A stretch of DNA of 64,000 bases. Origin: Closterium sp. NIES-65 (taxonomy: Eukaryota; Streptophyta; Zygnematophyceae; Desmidiales; Closteriaceae). A model generated the notes under the pieces. It searched no databases. It saw only the letters and a list, made by a program, of their open reading frames with translations, and was not told where the DNA came from. The stretch is taken from assembly GCA_948144175.1 (NCBI GenBank), contig CANXME010002317.1, positions 1,178,001 to 1,242,000 of the forward strand, read 5' to 3'. Made by a program: the position numbers and the translations under genes. Each line of letters starts with the position of its first letter. Position 1 is the first letter of the stretch. Shown in pieces: positions 50,800-62,179 of the stretch.

Positions 50800-53040
50800 C
50801 ATATGCTTCCAATTTCCAGTTTGTATCTCTTGTTTTTTTGCTGTCCTTGATCAGTTTCGTCTAATTTCTTTGTGTGCCTTTCACGCCTGGTAGGGCCAGC
50901 GCTGGCAGTTTGAAAAAACATCTGGCGGAAGGGAGGGCATTTAGTGAGCTGCAGTGCGTGGCATATCCAGAGTGTGTGTACTCGTCCAGTTCACTGACCT
51001 GGAGTTGTTGGTTTAAGATTGGCTTGTTCCCGTCTTGCTTGACGGCTTTCGCGGTCAGCGCCGCAACTCCGCGCATGTCGTCGCGTTCGCCGCAAAGCAC
51101 CCGCGTGTGCACATCCCGGTCTAGCATAGCTCGCACAGTCCTTCCTCCTCACAGATATAACGCCATTGGCGCAATCAAAGCAGCGTGTTGACAGCGGGGC
51201 ACTGAGAGCGGGGTGTCAAGATCAGGGCAGGACAGATTGTGAATTAGCAAGGATTTTTTTGAAAGTAGCGAGGCTAATTGTGAAATTGCGAGGCTGAGTT
51301 AAAATTCGTGAGTCAGAAAGTAGATGTTGATTGCTATTACCTACCTTGCTTTGGTAGGAAAAGCCTCTCCTCTAGTGTGGTGTGGTATGGTGTGTCATCT
51401 GTGGATGTAAGGGGTTTGGGAAAATAATGCAGTTGGGTTGGGTGTTATGGTGTTCAGGGTAGGTGGGCCAGGTGGGGAATGAGGATAACCTGGCTGGGGT
51501 GGGGTGCCCTGGCTGCAAATGAGCTGGCTGCAGTTGAGCTGGCGTTCACTGTAGCATCGAACGTTGAGAAAGGGCGGTGAGCGCACCTCACAAAGTCACG
51601 CTGCTGTTCCTTGCGGCTCGACACGCTGGCAGCGATAAAGAAGGTTGGTGAGCGCACCTCACAGAGTCACGCTGCGCTGCTGTTATTTGCACCTCGCGAA
51701 CCGACACGCTGGCAGCGATAAGGAAGGGTGGTGAACGCACCTCACACAGTCACCTCGCGGCTCGACACGCTGGAAGCGATAAGGAAGGGTGGTGAGCGCA
51801 CCTCACACAGTCACCTTGCGGCTAGACACGCTGGCAGCGATAAGGGTGGTTGTACACCCTCTTTCTCAACCTTCTCACCTTGCGCGACTCGTCGCTGCAC
51901 TACTTGTCTCTTGCGATCTGGTGCCATTAAACTTTCCTAGCAACCTGGGGGGGAAAACCGAACCACGTGAGAAACTGGCTCAAGGGCGAAAAATTTCCGT
52001 AATCGCTGTAAACCCTTCTCAACCCAAAGAAAACGTTGACAAAGCTGTTTTTAAAGTTCATCACCTCACCTAACTGTATTTTTCACATTGTGGTTGTACA
52101 GTAGGTGACAAGACCATTCTGAATGTGGTGACACTCTACAACCCGTGTATGTTCTGCAAACAGATGCTCTACAGACGCAAAAGAGGGTGTAACAGCCGAA
52201 TGCTGCCAAGTACACATGATGCCTGATTGAGCCCCTCACTGTTGCCTTGTGAAGGGGGCGTATAAGCTGAATCGTGCATTTCGCCTAATTTTCGTCAATT
52301 CGCAGCTAGCTTAAAAGGATTCGCAGGTGCTTATATGAAGGATCTGTAACCTTATCCGTTGACATTTTGACTTTAGTCTCTTCATTTTGACTTCACTCAG
52401 TTCGTAACTATTGGTTCATAACCTCGCGACGCGCTTGTACCGTGGGTGCAACAGACTGGGGAAAAAACCTCGGGTGCAGCATTTCCATCCGGTGCAGAGC
52501 AAATTCGCGTGCATGGGGTGGGCATCATCTGTACAGTGCAGGTGGGCGGAAGTCAACCGCCACTTCACCCAAACCTCCGATTAGTCAAGCGCCTCAACCT
52601 GCAGCTGGGCGACCAGGTCCTGGCGCGCAGCCCAAGTCAAACCCTAGCGCGAAAATTAATACACGCAAAACACCCAAATTCCGACGCCTTGCCGACTTCG
52701 CCAACCACGCTGACGAAATTACAGCCCCGTAATCAAATTCGCCGACCAATCCCGTACCGCAAAAATCCCCTGAATTTCACGGCAAGGTTCATTTACAATG
52801 GAAGGGTTACCAATAGGAATTTAAGGGTGTCGCGACTTGGTAGTGCGACTCGATTTCTGAATGTGCTCTATAAAATTGTACTGTCAAATTTGTGAAGGCA
52901 TATTGTAAATCCCACAGAATTCTAGAGAGCATGTTGTCTTCGTTACTCAAGCCTACTCAAGCCTACTAAGGCTGATACCTCCCTGCCAGCAACGTTTCAC
53001 TGTAATTAGAGCCTGGTTATTCATTTCATACGCTCCTGCC
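50800..53040. other. Intergenic region with a ~60-80-bp minisatellite
   Basis: From about 51560 to 51860 a unit containing cacgctggcagcgataagga and gtgagcgcacctcacacagt repeats four to five times with variable spacing (62-79 bp). Elsewhere no coding sequence is recognised; short frames at 50861-51191 and 52442-52895 show no family features. Confidence 0.6.
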
Positions 53041-53054
53041 ATATTCTAGACCCT

Positions 53055-53924
53055 ATGGCTGGGCCGTCGGATATGATGCCGGAACTCTGGAACGAGTTTG
53101 TTGCTAATATGCGCCGAGAGATTGAACGCGGGGTGCGTGACCGGATTCTTGGCGAACTCCAGGAACGTGGACTCCTGGGCACACAGGTGCCGGCGCCAGC
53201 ACCTGCTGTGGTTTCTGCACGACCCAAAGCACCCGAACCAGAACCGTTCATCCCTGGAAAACGTCGCTTACCGGTGCGACGGTGGCTTTTCCAAATGGAG
53301 GAAAACCTCTCCCTTTGTCATGTCAACCGTGCGGAGTGGGCTCGGCACGCCGGCATGATGCTGCGGGGTGCAGGTGCTACTTGGTGGCAGAGTTGCCATG
53401 CTACGATTTCAACCATGGAGGAGTTTTCTGCATCGCTCTTAATGAACTTCGAACCGGTCAACGCCATCGAGCGCGCACATGACAACCTTGCTGATTTACG
53501 CCAACATCGCTCGGTCGTTGAGTACATCAACCGCTTCCGCAAGCTCATGCTTGAGATCCTTGACATCCCTGCTGCTGAACAGATGGACAAATTCAAGCGT
53601 GGTTTGAAGCCAAAAATCCACACCGAGGTTGAACTCCGCGGCGCTACGACGTTGGACGAGATGATTCGTGTCACTGAGCGTTTTGACACCATCAACTTTG
53701 CAGCGTACCAGAGATTCCAAGGTCGAACCGGGCAGCCCACCACTGCTGGACATACTAACCACTTCAACGGTCCTACTCCCATGGAGCTCTGTGTAGTGGA
53801 CCAGCGCACACGCAACCAGTCCACACTTACGTACTACTCATGCGGGAAAGTCAGTCACATCAAGCGGCACTGCCCAAACCTCCGCAACAACGAAACGACC
53901 CCGGGAAACGAACAGCGCCAGTAG
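53055..53924 (+). pseudogene. Ty3/gypsy-type gag remnant
   Basis: 289-residue open frame with a retrotransposon-gag domain (FIPGKRRLPVRRWLFQMEEN, MLRGAGATWWQ, FEPVNAIERAHDNLADLRQ, VVEYINRFRKLMLEI, FKRGLKPKIHTEVELRG), then a knuckle whose first Cys is Tyr (YYSCGKVSHIKRHC). The gag frame is open, but no LTR, protease or RT of the same element follows; the next 150 bp lead into an unrelated copia RT fragment. Confidence 0.8.
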
Positions 53925-54061
53925 CAGTGGGGCAGACCTCTGGCGCATCGCATGCCCCGCTTCTCCCGACACCATTATTCATCGGCACCTCTAAACTCTA
54001 CACCACATCAAACGCTCCATTCCCCGCTATCATTGTATACGCAAAAAAAAAGAATCGCTAA

Positions 54062-54840
54062 CGGGTCTTTCGCGTGAAGACCGCATCAGACAGGACCATC
54101 GAACGATTCAAGGCGCGCTGGGCGATACGTGGGTACGACCAGAGGCACGGCATAGATCTTGAGCGGGCCTTCACCCTGGTCAGCCGCCATACCTCCGTGC
54201 GAATCCTACTCGCGATCGCTGAAGCAAGGCATCTCCTTAAACCGTCAAATCGACGTAGAGAATGCGTTCCTATCAGCATAAGTAGATGCACTGATTTCCG
54301 TGGAGCAGCCACACACTTACGGCGAGGTTGAATCGCGCGTGTGTCAGCTCAAGAAATTCCTTTACGTGCTCAAACAAGCGCCGAGGCTCTAGCAGCAGCA
54401 TCTGCACAAAATTATTCTCGAAATAGGACTCACACAACTGCGGCATGACCCCGGGATGTATTACCTACATTCAAGTAGCGGCTAGATCCTACTCACTGTG
54501 TACTTAGATGATCTGCTCTACACAAGGACGAGCAACACGCTGCTCGATAAGTTTGAAATGAACCTGGCGATGGTCGTCAACATCATCACCAATCACTAGG
54601 TGAAGTAGTTTCTAGGCCTTAATATCTCCTATGCCCCAGAATCCATTCACCTCTCTGGTGCTAAGTACGCTGAAACGCTTGGGAAGCAAGTCAACATCTC
54701 CCCTGCACCACTCCCAATCCCCTATCGCACGCCTAGAATGAACCTAAAACCTGACAACAAAGCCATATCCTACATAGGACTTCACACCTACCAGCAGCTG
54801 CAAGGTTGCCTGCTCTTCGCCTCAGTAACATGCAGGCCCA
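54062..54840 (+). pseudogene. Copia RT fragment related to Cop-D
   Basis: Plus-strand RT remains in broken frames: IERFKARWAIRGYDQRHG, SRHTSVRILLAIAEA, LKQAPRL, a catalytic-box relic YLDDLLY (YVDD in Cop-D), GLNISYAPESIHLSGAKYA and QLQGCLLFASVTCRP. At least four stops. It ends abruptly at the TRIM-2 boundary (54841). Confidence 0.8.
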
Positions 54841-55044
54841 TGAAAGTATCCCAACCACTAGACCATTGGGATAAAAGGGCTTGTTAAGTAAAGGGTTAGT
54901 GCGCCCATAACCCCCCAGGCCAGCGGGCCTGCAACCCTTCCATAGGATCAATCGGGGATCAACAGTGGACCTCTGACACCCCTCCGCACTGGGATGCTCG
55001 TGGTGCACACACCGGGATTCGAACCCGAGACCGCTCAGATACCA
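54841..55044 (-). mobile_element. TRIM-2, partial miniature LTR element
   Basis: The 3' LTR (54978-54841, 138 bp) matches the TRIM-1 LTR, including the A box TGGTCTAGTGG. The interior (55044-54979) begins TGGTATCTGAGCGG, carries B box GGTTCGAATCC and a GTGCACCA end, then a purine tract. Its own 5' LTR is missing: the Cop-F 3' LTR sits exactly where it should be. Confidence 0.75.
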
Positions 55045-55179
55045 TGTTAGAATAAGTAGCAAGGGATGAATGAACTATCAAGAGAGTTTGGTACAAGTAC
55101 AAAACCTAAAAAGGTTGTACCCCATGTTGGCTACCCCACTATAGCCTACACATTATACCCTAAAATATATAGTTTGACG
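55045..55179 (-). repeat. 3' LTR of Cop-F
   Basis: 135 bp, plus-strand TGTTAGAATAAG...GTTTGACG, with the usual core gttgtacccc and ctaccccactatagcc. The terminal CA dinucleotide at one end has become CG. Confidence 0.8.
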
Positions 55180-55406
55180 CACCGACATAAGCAAAGTGGG
55201 GGAGAACAAGGGGTCACAAGATCAGTCAAGGAAATCAATGCAACCTCAGGGTGGATCACAGCGTCACCACACACACCGAGCACAAGCAAAAGGGCCACAA
55301 GGCCAGCTCACATGCAGAGGTATATATGCAACAACAGTACAGTGATCATTACCTAGCAAGAGTAAACATGCAGGTATATATGTATAGATCATAGTACAAC
55401 CAAAGT

Positions 55407-58400
55407 CTACAGCAAGTAGGGAAACGTAGGCACCAGGCCTAGAGTAGTGCAAAAGCGCTGATGATCACCACCCGGAAGGGCCTTGGTGAACACATCAGCC
55501 GTGTTCGCCCGGGTGGGCACGTGAGCGATACGAAGCTGACCACGCTGCCGCAACTCTCGAGCAAGGAAGTAATGCAGCGCGATGTGCTTTGTTTTGTGCT
55601 CCAGTACATGCTCCTTACACAAGAAAATGGCAGCCTTGTTGTCGACGTATAGAACTGGAGGAGAACGAGGCCTCTCTCCCAAGTTGTTCAGCAGGTAGGT
55701 GAGCCAGCGTAACTCCTGTGCAGTCATGGCTGGGGCGTAGATCTCAGCCTCACAACTAGAGCTGAGAACAGAAGACGAGCGTGTAGACCGCCAAGAAACA
55801 GAGCCAGAGCCAAGGCTGAACGTGTAACCCTGTGACGACCGCTGCGTAGCCATATCGTCAACCCAAGAAGCGTCTGAGTGCCCAGTGAAGACAATTGGAC
55901 TACGCCCTCCAAGCACGAGCCCCATGCCCCATGTACTGCAGAAGTAGCATAGTACCCTCTTCGCAGCATCAAAGTGCATCTTTCGGTGCCTACCAGGAGC
56001 CACGTAGCGTGCAAGAAGGCCAAGAGGTAACGCAAGGTCAGGACGAGTGCAGGTCATCAGGTACATGAGGCAGCCCACTAGCTCTGGGTACGGGCCACTC
56101 AGCTCTACGGACTCGTCCGAAGGTGGAGCTGAGAGCGAGTGACCTGTAGCCAGGGGAGTGGACTCTGGCGGGGACCAAGTGAAGCCAAAGCGCTAAAACA
56201 CCTGCAACAGCATGTGTGACTGAGTCAGTGTAATGGTGCGTCGTGCTCTGTCCCTGATGATCTGCAAGCCAAGGTAGCTACGCAGCTCACCCACGTCTGT
56301 GCACGTTTGTCTCTTCTGCAGCTCCGACTTCACAAGGGCGAGAGCCTTAGTGTCAGTAGTGGCAAAGACCAAGTCGTCGACGTACACGAGGATGTAGAAA
56401 GGTGGCAACGAAATGTCGGTGTGCAAAAACAGCAACGGGCCAACAATGGAAGGTGCAAACCCAAGAGCAGCAAGTGTCGTCCTCAATGTGTCGTGCCACT
56501 CGCGAGGCGCCTGACGGAGACCGTAGACCGGCTGGCGGAGGCTCCAATGGGTACCAGGAGGGAACAACCCAGTGAAGCCAGGTGGGCGGCGCAGCCAGAT
56601 CTCCTCGTGCTAACCTGCCCTGTAAGAACGATGTGTTGAAGTCCAGAGAGTGAAGCTCGTAGTCACGCTGAGCGGGAACGTGCAGCAACACCCGAAGAGT
56701 GGTCATGTTCGGGGTAGGGGAGAAGGTTTGGAAAAAGTCAACTCCTTGTTGCTCACTGAAGCCTCGTGCAACTTAGCTAGCCTTGAAGATAGGCAGAGAA
56801 CCCGGCGTCAGCTTCACCTTGAAAATCTACATGCCATCGACTACGTTGCCCCAGGAGGGGAGCTGCGTTGACGTAAGTGCTTGTGGACTTCCAGGATGCC
56901 ATCTCTGCATCTATGGCTGTCTGCTAGTAAAAGAGTACTCACCCGCGATCGCCTCAGCGTAAGAGCGCGGGTTCGGGATGTCTAGAGCATCCGGGTCTCC
57001 TTCAGGGGCAAGCAGCATCCGAGATGAGGCGCAGTGACTGCAAGACACTCAAAGTCCTCGTGCCTGTCCTCAAGGACGTCCGTGCCAAGAGCACACTTAC
57101 CCCCGACGGACGGAGGACAGACAGACTCAGACTCAGCAACAAGACTAGCAGCGAAGTCTAGGCGACAGGTAGCAGCATATTCAGCAAGCTTACAGACTAA
57201 AGCAGACACAGTAGCAGACTCAAACAACGGGTCAGTGACAACAATGGCTAGCTGTGAGAGTACGACGGCTTATGCCAGCTATGCTTGCTTGCCTTTACTT
57301 TATTATGCTATTTCTAGCATAGGATAATTATATGCATGCATGAATTGCTTGATTTCCTAGGCTAGGTGCTTTTCTATATTTTATTATAGTTATAGCACCG
57401 AGCTAGGTTGCGTGCACCGAATTCTAGCTTTTTCGGTTGTCACCGAATTGCCTTCTACCGAATTCGGGAAGGCTCTGTTCGGGACACTTCGCGACCCTCA
57501 GAACCTTCACGTAACACCTGGTTACGGGGCCTTGTGTCGAGCCTATATATAGCCTCGTGTTGTACCCAGGTGATCATTCAATTCACATTCTCTTTTCTGA
57601 GCTCAATCCTAGATCCTCACACTAGCAGACGAGTGACAGTAGGGTGAGCAGCATGAACCAGGTCAGACTCAGGGTCCGAAACGTTAGACAGAGAAGACGC
57701 AGGAGGAGACGGTAGGGGAACACGCTGTGGAACAGAGGAAGGACGAAGTGCCATAGCGGGTGTGCCAGGGTCAGGAGGCGAACGCTCACGAGGAACACGA
57801 CGACCAGTGCGACGCGTGCGAAGAGGCGAGGCAGGACGAGACGGAGGCTCACGACGCTCTGTAAGCGAGTCTCTTAACTCAGTGTAAGGAGAAGGAGCTG
57901 GCAGTGGCAAGCCGAGCCGTAACGGGAGGCCAGTAGAAGACGGGAGGCTAAGAACCTGGCGAAGCACGGAGACAGGCGGCGGTAGAGATGACAGTGACAT
58001 CGGAGCGAAAAATTGTCGCGGCTGGGCAGTGCCACCAGCACCAGTAGCTCCAGTGCCTCCAGCATCTCCAGAACCTCCAGCTCCAGTGCCCCCAGTAGCT
58101 CTAGAACCTCCAGCTCCAGCTCCTCCAGCAGCTCCAGAACCTCCAGTTCCAGCGCCTCCAGCAGCTCCATAAACTCCATCTCTAGCGCCTCCAGCAGCTC
58201 CAGAACCTCCAGCTCCAGCGCCTCCAGCAGCTCCAAAACCTCCAGCTCTAGCGTCTCCACCACCAGCACCTCCAGCTCCAGCGCCACCAGCAGCAGCACC
58301 CCCAGAACCGGCACCTCCAGCCCCAGGGTCCCCACCTACAGGGTCCATAGTACCAGCTCCAGGGCCTCCAACTCCAGTGTCTCCAGCAGCAACACCCCTA

Positions 58401-58813
58401 GAACCGGCACCTCCAGCTCCAGGGTCTCCAACTCCAGGGTTTACAGCACCAGCTGCAGGGCCTCTAGCCCAGTACCTCCAACAGCAGCACCCCCAGAACT
58501 GACACCTCCAGCTCCAGGAGCAGCACTAGTCCCGGCTGCTCCAAAACCTCCAGTTCTAGCACCTCCAGAATCAGAGACACTAGCACTCCTAGTACCTCCA
58601 CGACAAGCAGCTCCAGCAGCACGACTCCTCAGGCGGGTACGCAAAGCAAGCCACTCTCGCGCTTGATGTGGTGAGAGAGGCCCACGTCAGGAAACGAGGC
58701 CCACGTCGGGAAACGAGACCCAGAGGAACGCCAGCCGACTCAGCACCCCCCCGACCCGGCACCCTCCGGCGTAGCACCCCTAGGCTCCGCACTCGTAGGC
58801 TCAGTGCCCCCAC
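55407..58813 (-). pseudogene. Cop-F pol remnant
   Basis: RNase H is nearly intact (55407-56078: CLMYLMTCTRPDLALPL, GHSDASWVDD, SCEAEIYAPAM, YVDNKAAIF). RT follows at 56193-56706 with YVDDLVFATTD but with frame breaks near 56610 and stops near 56200. The pre-RT segment is at 56880-57247. After the solo LTR, the Gly/Ala linker fills 57627-58660, including a relic of the LREW motif near 58640. Non-functional. Confidence 0.8.
57253..57621 (-). mobile_element. Solo LTR (369 bp) in Cop-F
   Basis: TGTGAGAG...CCTCACA bounded by a perfect duplication CTAGC (57248-57252, 57622-57626). Removing it restores the Cop-F pol sequence. A tatatatagcc box lies near 57545 on the plus strand, so its orientation may be plus; the strand is uncertain. 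No partner element is in the window. Confidence 0.88.
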
Positions 58814-59215
58814 TGTGAGAGGACGTCCCAGTTATAATATTTTCTCACTATTATATTTTTCCGTTATCCTATTCTCCCTTTTCTCCTCTTTATTTTGGTC
58901 TTTATCTCATCTCAATCGGCCTACTATTCTATTTTCTAGAGCCTTCTATTTATTTCTCTTATTTCCTACTTTTCCCACCGACATACCTATTATACGGCAC
59001 CGACAGCGCCGACAGTGGTGTATACGGTGTAATCTGGGCGTAATCCCAAGTGCCAATAGACTTGCGTGCTTATGCGCACTTGTGATTGTAGTATCGGGAA
59101 GGGTGTGTTCCCGAAGGTTCGTTTTATCTCGTTTATCCTTGTACTTTCCGAGTATAAATAGGCCTTGTATTCAGTTTTAGTGACAAGTTTCGATTGAGAA
59201 TTCGATCCTGTGACA
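58814..59215 (+). repeat. 5' LTR of Gyp-1
   Basis: 402 bp, TGTGAGAGGACG...CTGTGACA, with a TATA-like gtataaatag box at about 59151. No second copy in the window, so the left boundary rests on the switch from Cop-F sequence. Confidence 0.75.
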
Positions 59216-59370
59216 CTTGGTAATCAGAGCCGTTCTCACTCGACAACTCTCGGCTAAGCAGCGGTCGCGGAAAAAATCGCCTCGAAAAACCGCCGGGGGC
59301 GACCAATTCGACGCCGATTTCTGGTAAGTACCAGTTCCGCGCTTTTCGAATTAACCCCCTCGCGTGGTTT

Positions 59371-60342
59371 TTGAACAGGATGGGTTCGCCGGCGACCAAC
59401 GACGTTACGCAGCAGCTCTTCGCGCAAATCGCCAAGATGGAAGCGGAGATGCGAGCGACGACTGAACGGTCGCGATTGGAGAACGAGCAGATGCGGAACG
59501 AACTGCAGCGCGTTACGCGGCTCCTCTCGACCATGAACATTCCTGCTTCGACGACTTCGCAGCAGTCGCAGCGTCAGTTCGAGGTTCCGAAACTTCGCTC
59601 GCCGGAATCGTTCGACCCTAGCGATCGAAAATCCGACGTCAGGCGGTGGCTCGCGACGATGGAAATTTATTTCGCGGCGATCGGATGGACGACGACGGAG
59701 TACAACGGCGAGAAAATTCGCCTCGCGACAACGTTGATGCGCGGTCCAGCTCTCGAGTTGCTCGGAAGCAACAGTAGCATTTTCCAGGGCGAAGCCACGT
59801 GGCAGCAGTTCCGGGCAGACCTTCTCAAACGTTTTGAGCCGATTAATTCCACTTATATTGCGCGCGAAAAATTACATCACCATAGGCAATACGGGAGTGT
59901 CGTGCAATACACGCAGCAGATGGAGGAATTTTATAATCGCATTCCCGACATTACCGAGGGTGAAAAAATTCAGTCCTACATCGCGGGGCTGAAAACTGAC
60001 ATTCGGCGCCAGGTTGCAGCAACGAATTGCAGCAGCTACAGCGAAATCGTATCGGCCGCGGAGCGTTTTGACTTGGTCAACTCCGGGACACGACGACCCC
60101 ACGTCGTCGGATCACGACAAGGGGATCGCTCGGCTTCAACCACGTTCGCCGACCCCATGGAAGTCGACAAATTCGACGCGAGTTCACGTCCTGCAAAAAA
60201 CAAAACACTTTGCGAATTTTGCGGCGGAAACGGACATCGCATTGTCGACTGTTTTCACATGAAATCAGCACGTGCGGCATTCCAAGCTCGTGGGAGTGGC
60301 GAAACTAAAGACAAAAAGTCAAAAAACGGATCTCGCCAGTGA
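59371..60342 (+). CDS. Gyp-1 gag
   Basis: 323-residue intact frame. A coiled-coil-like N-terminus (about 10-50, Glu/Arg/Gln-rich) precedes the retrotransposon-gag domain (LRSPESFDPSDRKSDVRRWL, IRLATTLMRGPALELL, WQQFRADLLKRFEPIN, HHHRQYGSVVQYTQQMEEF, YIAGLKTDIRRQV), then a canonical CCHC knuckle CEFCGGNGHRIVDC and a basic tail. ATG 59380 would be an internal alternative only if the first Met at 59371 is unused; the first Met fits the context. Stop TGA at the end; pol is not reached. Confidence 0.88.
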   Translation: MNRMGSPATNDVTQQLFAQIAKMEAEMRATTERSRLENEQMRNELQRVTRLLSTMNIPASTTSQQSQRQFEVPKLRSPESFDPSDRKSDVRRWLATMEIYFAAIGWTTTEYNGEKIRLATTLMRGPALELLGSNSSIFQGEATWQQFRADLLKRFEPINSTYIAREKLHHHRQYGSVVQYTQQMEEFYNRIPDITEGEKIQSYIAGLKTDIRRQVAATNCSSYSEIVSAAERFDLVNSGTRRPHVVGSRQGDRSASTTFADPMEVDKFDASSRPAKNKTLCEFCGGNGHRIVDCFHMKSARAAFQARGSGETKDKKSKNGSRQ

Positions 60343-60421
60343 TTGCGGATCGGGCTGGCGAGAAAAAACAGATCCGAAAGCGTCAGCGCAATCTGGACCG
60401 AATCGAAATTGAAGGACAGCA

Positions 60422-60597
60422 TGTCAAAGTAGTAGGTATAGTGAGGAGCCATAGCTAGGGTTTACCTAGCTAGGCAAGCGAGAGTTAGGCAAAAGAGGGT
60501 TTGCACTAGCAAGAATGAGGATACAAATAGCAAACCCTAGAAGGGTTGTACTCGCTATAGAGCACCCCACTACAGGCTAGAGCATAGCATTCTGACA
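60422..60597 (-). mobile_element. Solo LTR of the LARD-1 family
   Basis: 176 bp similar to the LARD-1 LTRs (gagccatagctaggg... aaaccctagaagggttgtac... ctacaggctagagca) with a perfect duplication CAGCA (60417-60421, 60598-60602). It arose by recombination between LTRs after insertion into Gyp-1. Confidence 0.9.
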
Positions 60598-60796
60598 CAG
60601 CATTGGGCGCGAGATTTGGAGAATCAAGGGCGAAATCCCAAGCCCCTTAACCGAAATTTGTCAGAGGAATTCGCCGAGGAAAAGAAAACCTCCGCGAAAA
60701 CAAACTCGACCAAGACGTGAACTCTCCAATTCGACCCCGGAAAAAAACAGAATTCGTTAATGTCAAAATTAGAAGAAAGAAAGAGGGGTTGAACTG

Positions 60797-60928
60797 TGTC
60801 AAACATTATATATGTTATGCTTGTGTAGGCTACAGTGGGTTAGCCTATAGGGGGTACACAATTCTAGGGTTTCCTACTTGTACTCATTTCACTGCTAGTT
60901 CATTCATTCCTGTTCGCTTATTCTCACA
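60797..60928 (+). repeat. 5' LTR of Cop-G
   Basis: 132 bp, TGTCAAACATTATATATG...TCTCACA, differing from Cop-E LTRs by about one base each. Confidence 0.93.
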
Positions 60929-62179
60929 TGGTATAGAGCGGGTCCTTCTACGGACCGTTTTTTTTGGGCCCACCGAAGCGCCCCCCGAGGCGCGATCTTT
61001 TTTTTAGCGACCCCTCGGGTCGCCATTTCCCCTGCGGCCCCGCCGCCTTCACTGACGCGGCCCCGCCGCCCTCTCTGTCGCGGCCCCGCCGCCTGCTCTC
61101 ACGCGGCCCCGCCCCGGCTCCTTCGCGGCCCCGCCGCCTGCTCTCGCGCGGCCCCGCCCCGGCTTCTACGCGGCCCCGCCCCGGCTTTCACGCGGCCCCG
61201 CCGACGGCTTTGTCGCGGCCCCGCCCAGGCCCTTACGCGGCTCCGCCGCCTGCTCTCACGCGGCCCCGCCCCGGCTCCTTCGCGGCCCCGCCGCCTGCTC
61301 TCGCGCGGCCCCGCCCCGGCTTCTACGCGGCCCCGCCCCGGCTTTCACGCGGCCCCGCCGACGGCTTTGTCGCGGCCCCGCCCAGGCCCTTACGCGGCTC
61401 CGCCGCCTGCTCTCACGCGGCCCCGCCCCGGCTCCTTCGCGGCCCCGCCGCCTGCTCTCGCGCGGCCCCGCCCCGGCTTCTACGCGGCCCCGCCCCGGCT
61501 TTCACGCGGCCCCGCCGACGGCTCTGTCGCGGCCCCGCCCAGGCCCTTACGCGGCCCCGCCGCCTGCCCCCGTCGCGGCCCGGTCACCTCCTGACGGCCC
61601 CGCCGTCCCTTCCTGACGGCCCCGCCGTCCCCTCCTGACGGCTCCTGCCGTCCCCTTCTACCGGCCCCGCAACTGCACCTGCTGGCCCCGCCGCTGCACC
61701 TACCGGCCCCCCACCACCCACCCCCCCTTTTCCCGTCGCCTGTCGAGGCGACCTGAGGGGGCCGCTTGGGGTGGCAAGTGCGTGGCCTCCCCTGCTTCTC
61801 CTCCTCCTTCATCGCTCACCTGCAGCAGCCGAGCCGCCCCACAGCCGAGCCGCCCTGCCGCCAAGCCGCCGGGTCGCTGAACTGCTGAGCTGCAGTTGCT
61901 GCCGAGCCGCCCTGCCGCCGAGCCGCCGAGTCACCGAGCTACTGAGCTGCAGTTGCTGCTGAGCCGCCTTGCCGCCGAGCCGCCCGAGTCGCCCGAGCCG
62001 CCGAGCCGCCGAGCTGCCGAGCCGCTGAGTCGCCGAACCTACTCTTCCCACCACTGGTGAGCTCTTGCCCTGCTAGCACGCTGCGCGTCGCCTGCTTGCC
62101 TGCCTGCCTGCCTTTTGGCTTGCCTGGCTGCCTGCCTCCCTGCTGCTAGTTCTGCTCCTGCTTCTACTTGCGGAGCCAA
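60929..62179 (+). repeat. Cop-G leader: PBS, three-hairpin module, 157-bp GC-rich repeats
   Basis: The PBS-like site starts at 60929. H1 GGTCC/GGACC with a T-run, H2 GCGCC/GGCGC with a T-run and H3 GCGACCC/GGGTCGC (61008-61024, perfect) lie before 61025. gcctgctctcacg recurs at 61091, 61248 and 61405, so the GC-rich block contains ~157-bp units, one more than Cop-E. 61800-62040 holds gccgagccgcc-type repeats. Confidence 0.75.

Larger units (their letters stand above)
55045..58813 (-). mobile_element. Cop-F, decayed copia element (partial)
   Basis: Minus-strand relative of Cop-B/C with 3' LTR 55045-55179, a purine tract altered to CTTATGTCGGTG, RNase H, RT and linker, then interrupted at 58813 by Gyp-1. 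Gag and 5' LTR would lie beyond the Gyp-1/Cop-G insertions, outside the window. A solo LTR is nested at 57253-57621. Confidence 0.85.
58814..60796 (+). mobile_element. Gyp-1, Ty3/gypsy element (5' part)
   Basis: 5' LTR 58814-59215, PBS-like TGGTAATCAGAGCC from 59218, intact gag 59371-60342 and about 280 bp beyond gag. It is then split by a solo LTR (60422-60597) and Cop-G (from 60797). It inserted in the Cop-F linker; pol and 3' LTR are outside the window. Confidence 0.85.

Noticed and set aside
53055-54840. One element made of the gag at 53055 and the RT at 54062
   Set aside because: Gag is gypsy-type and the RT is copia-type (Cop-D related); they are separate remnants.
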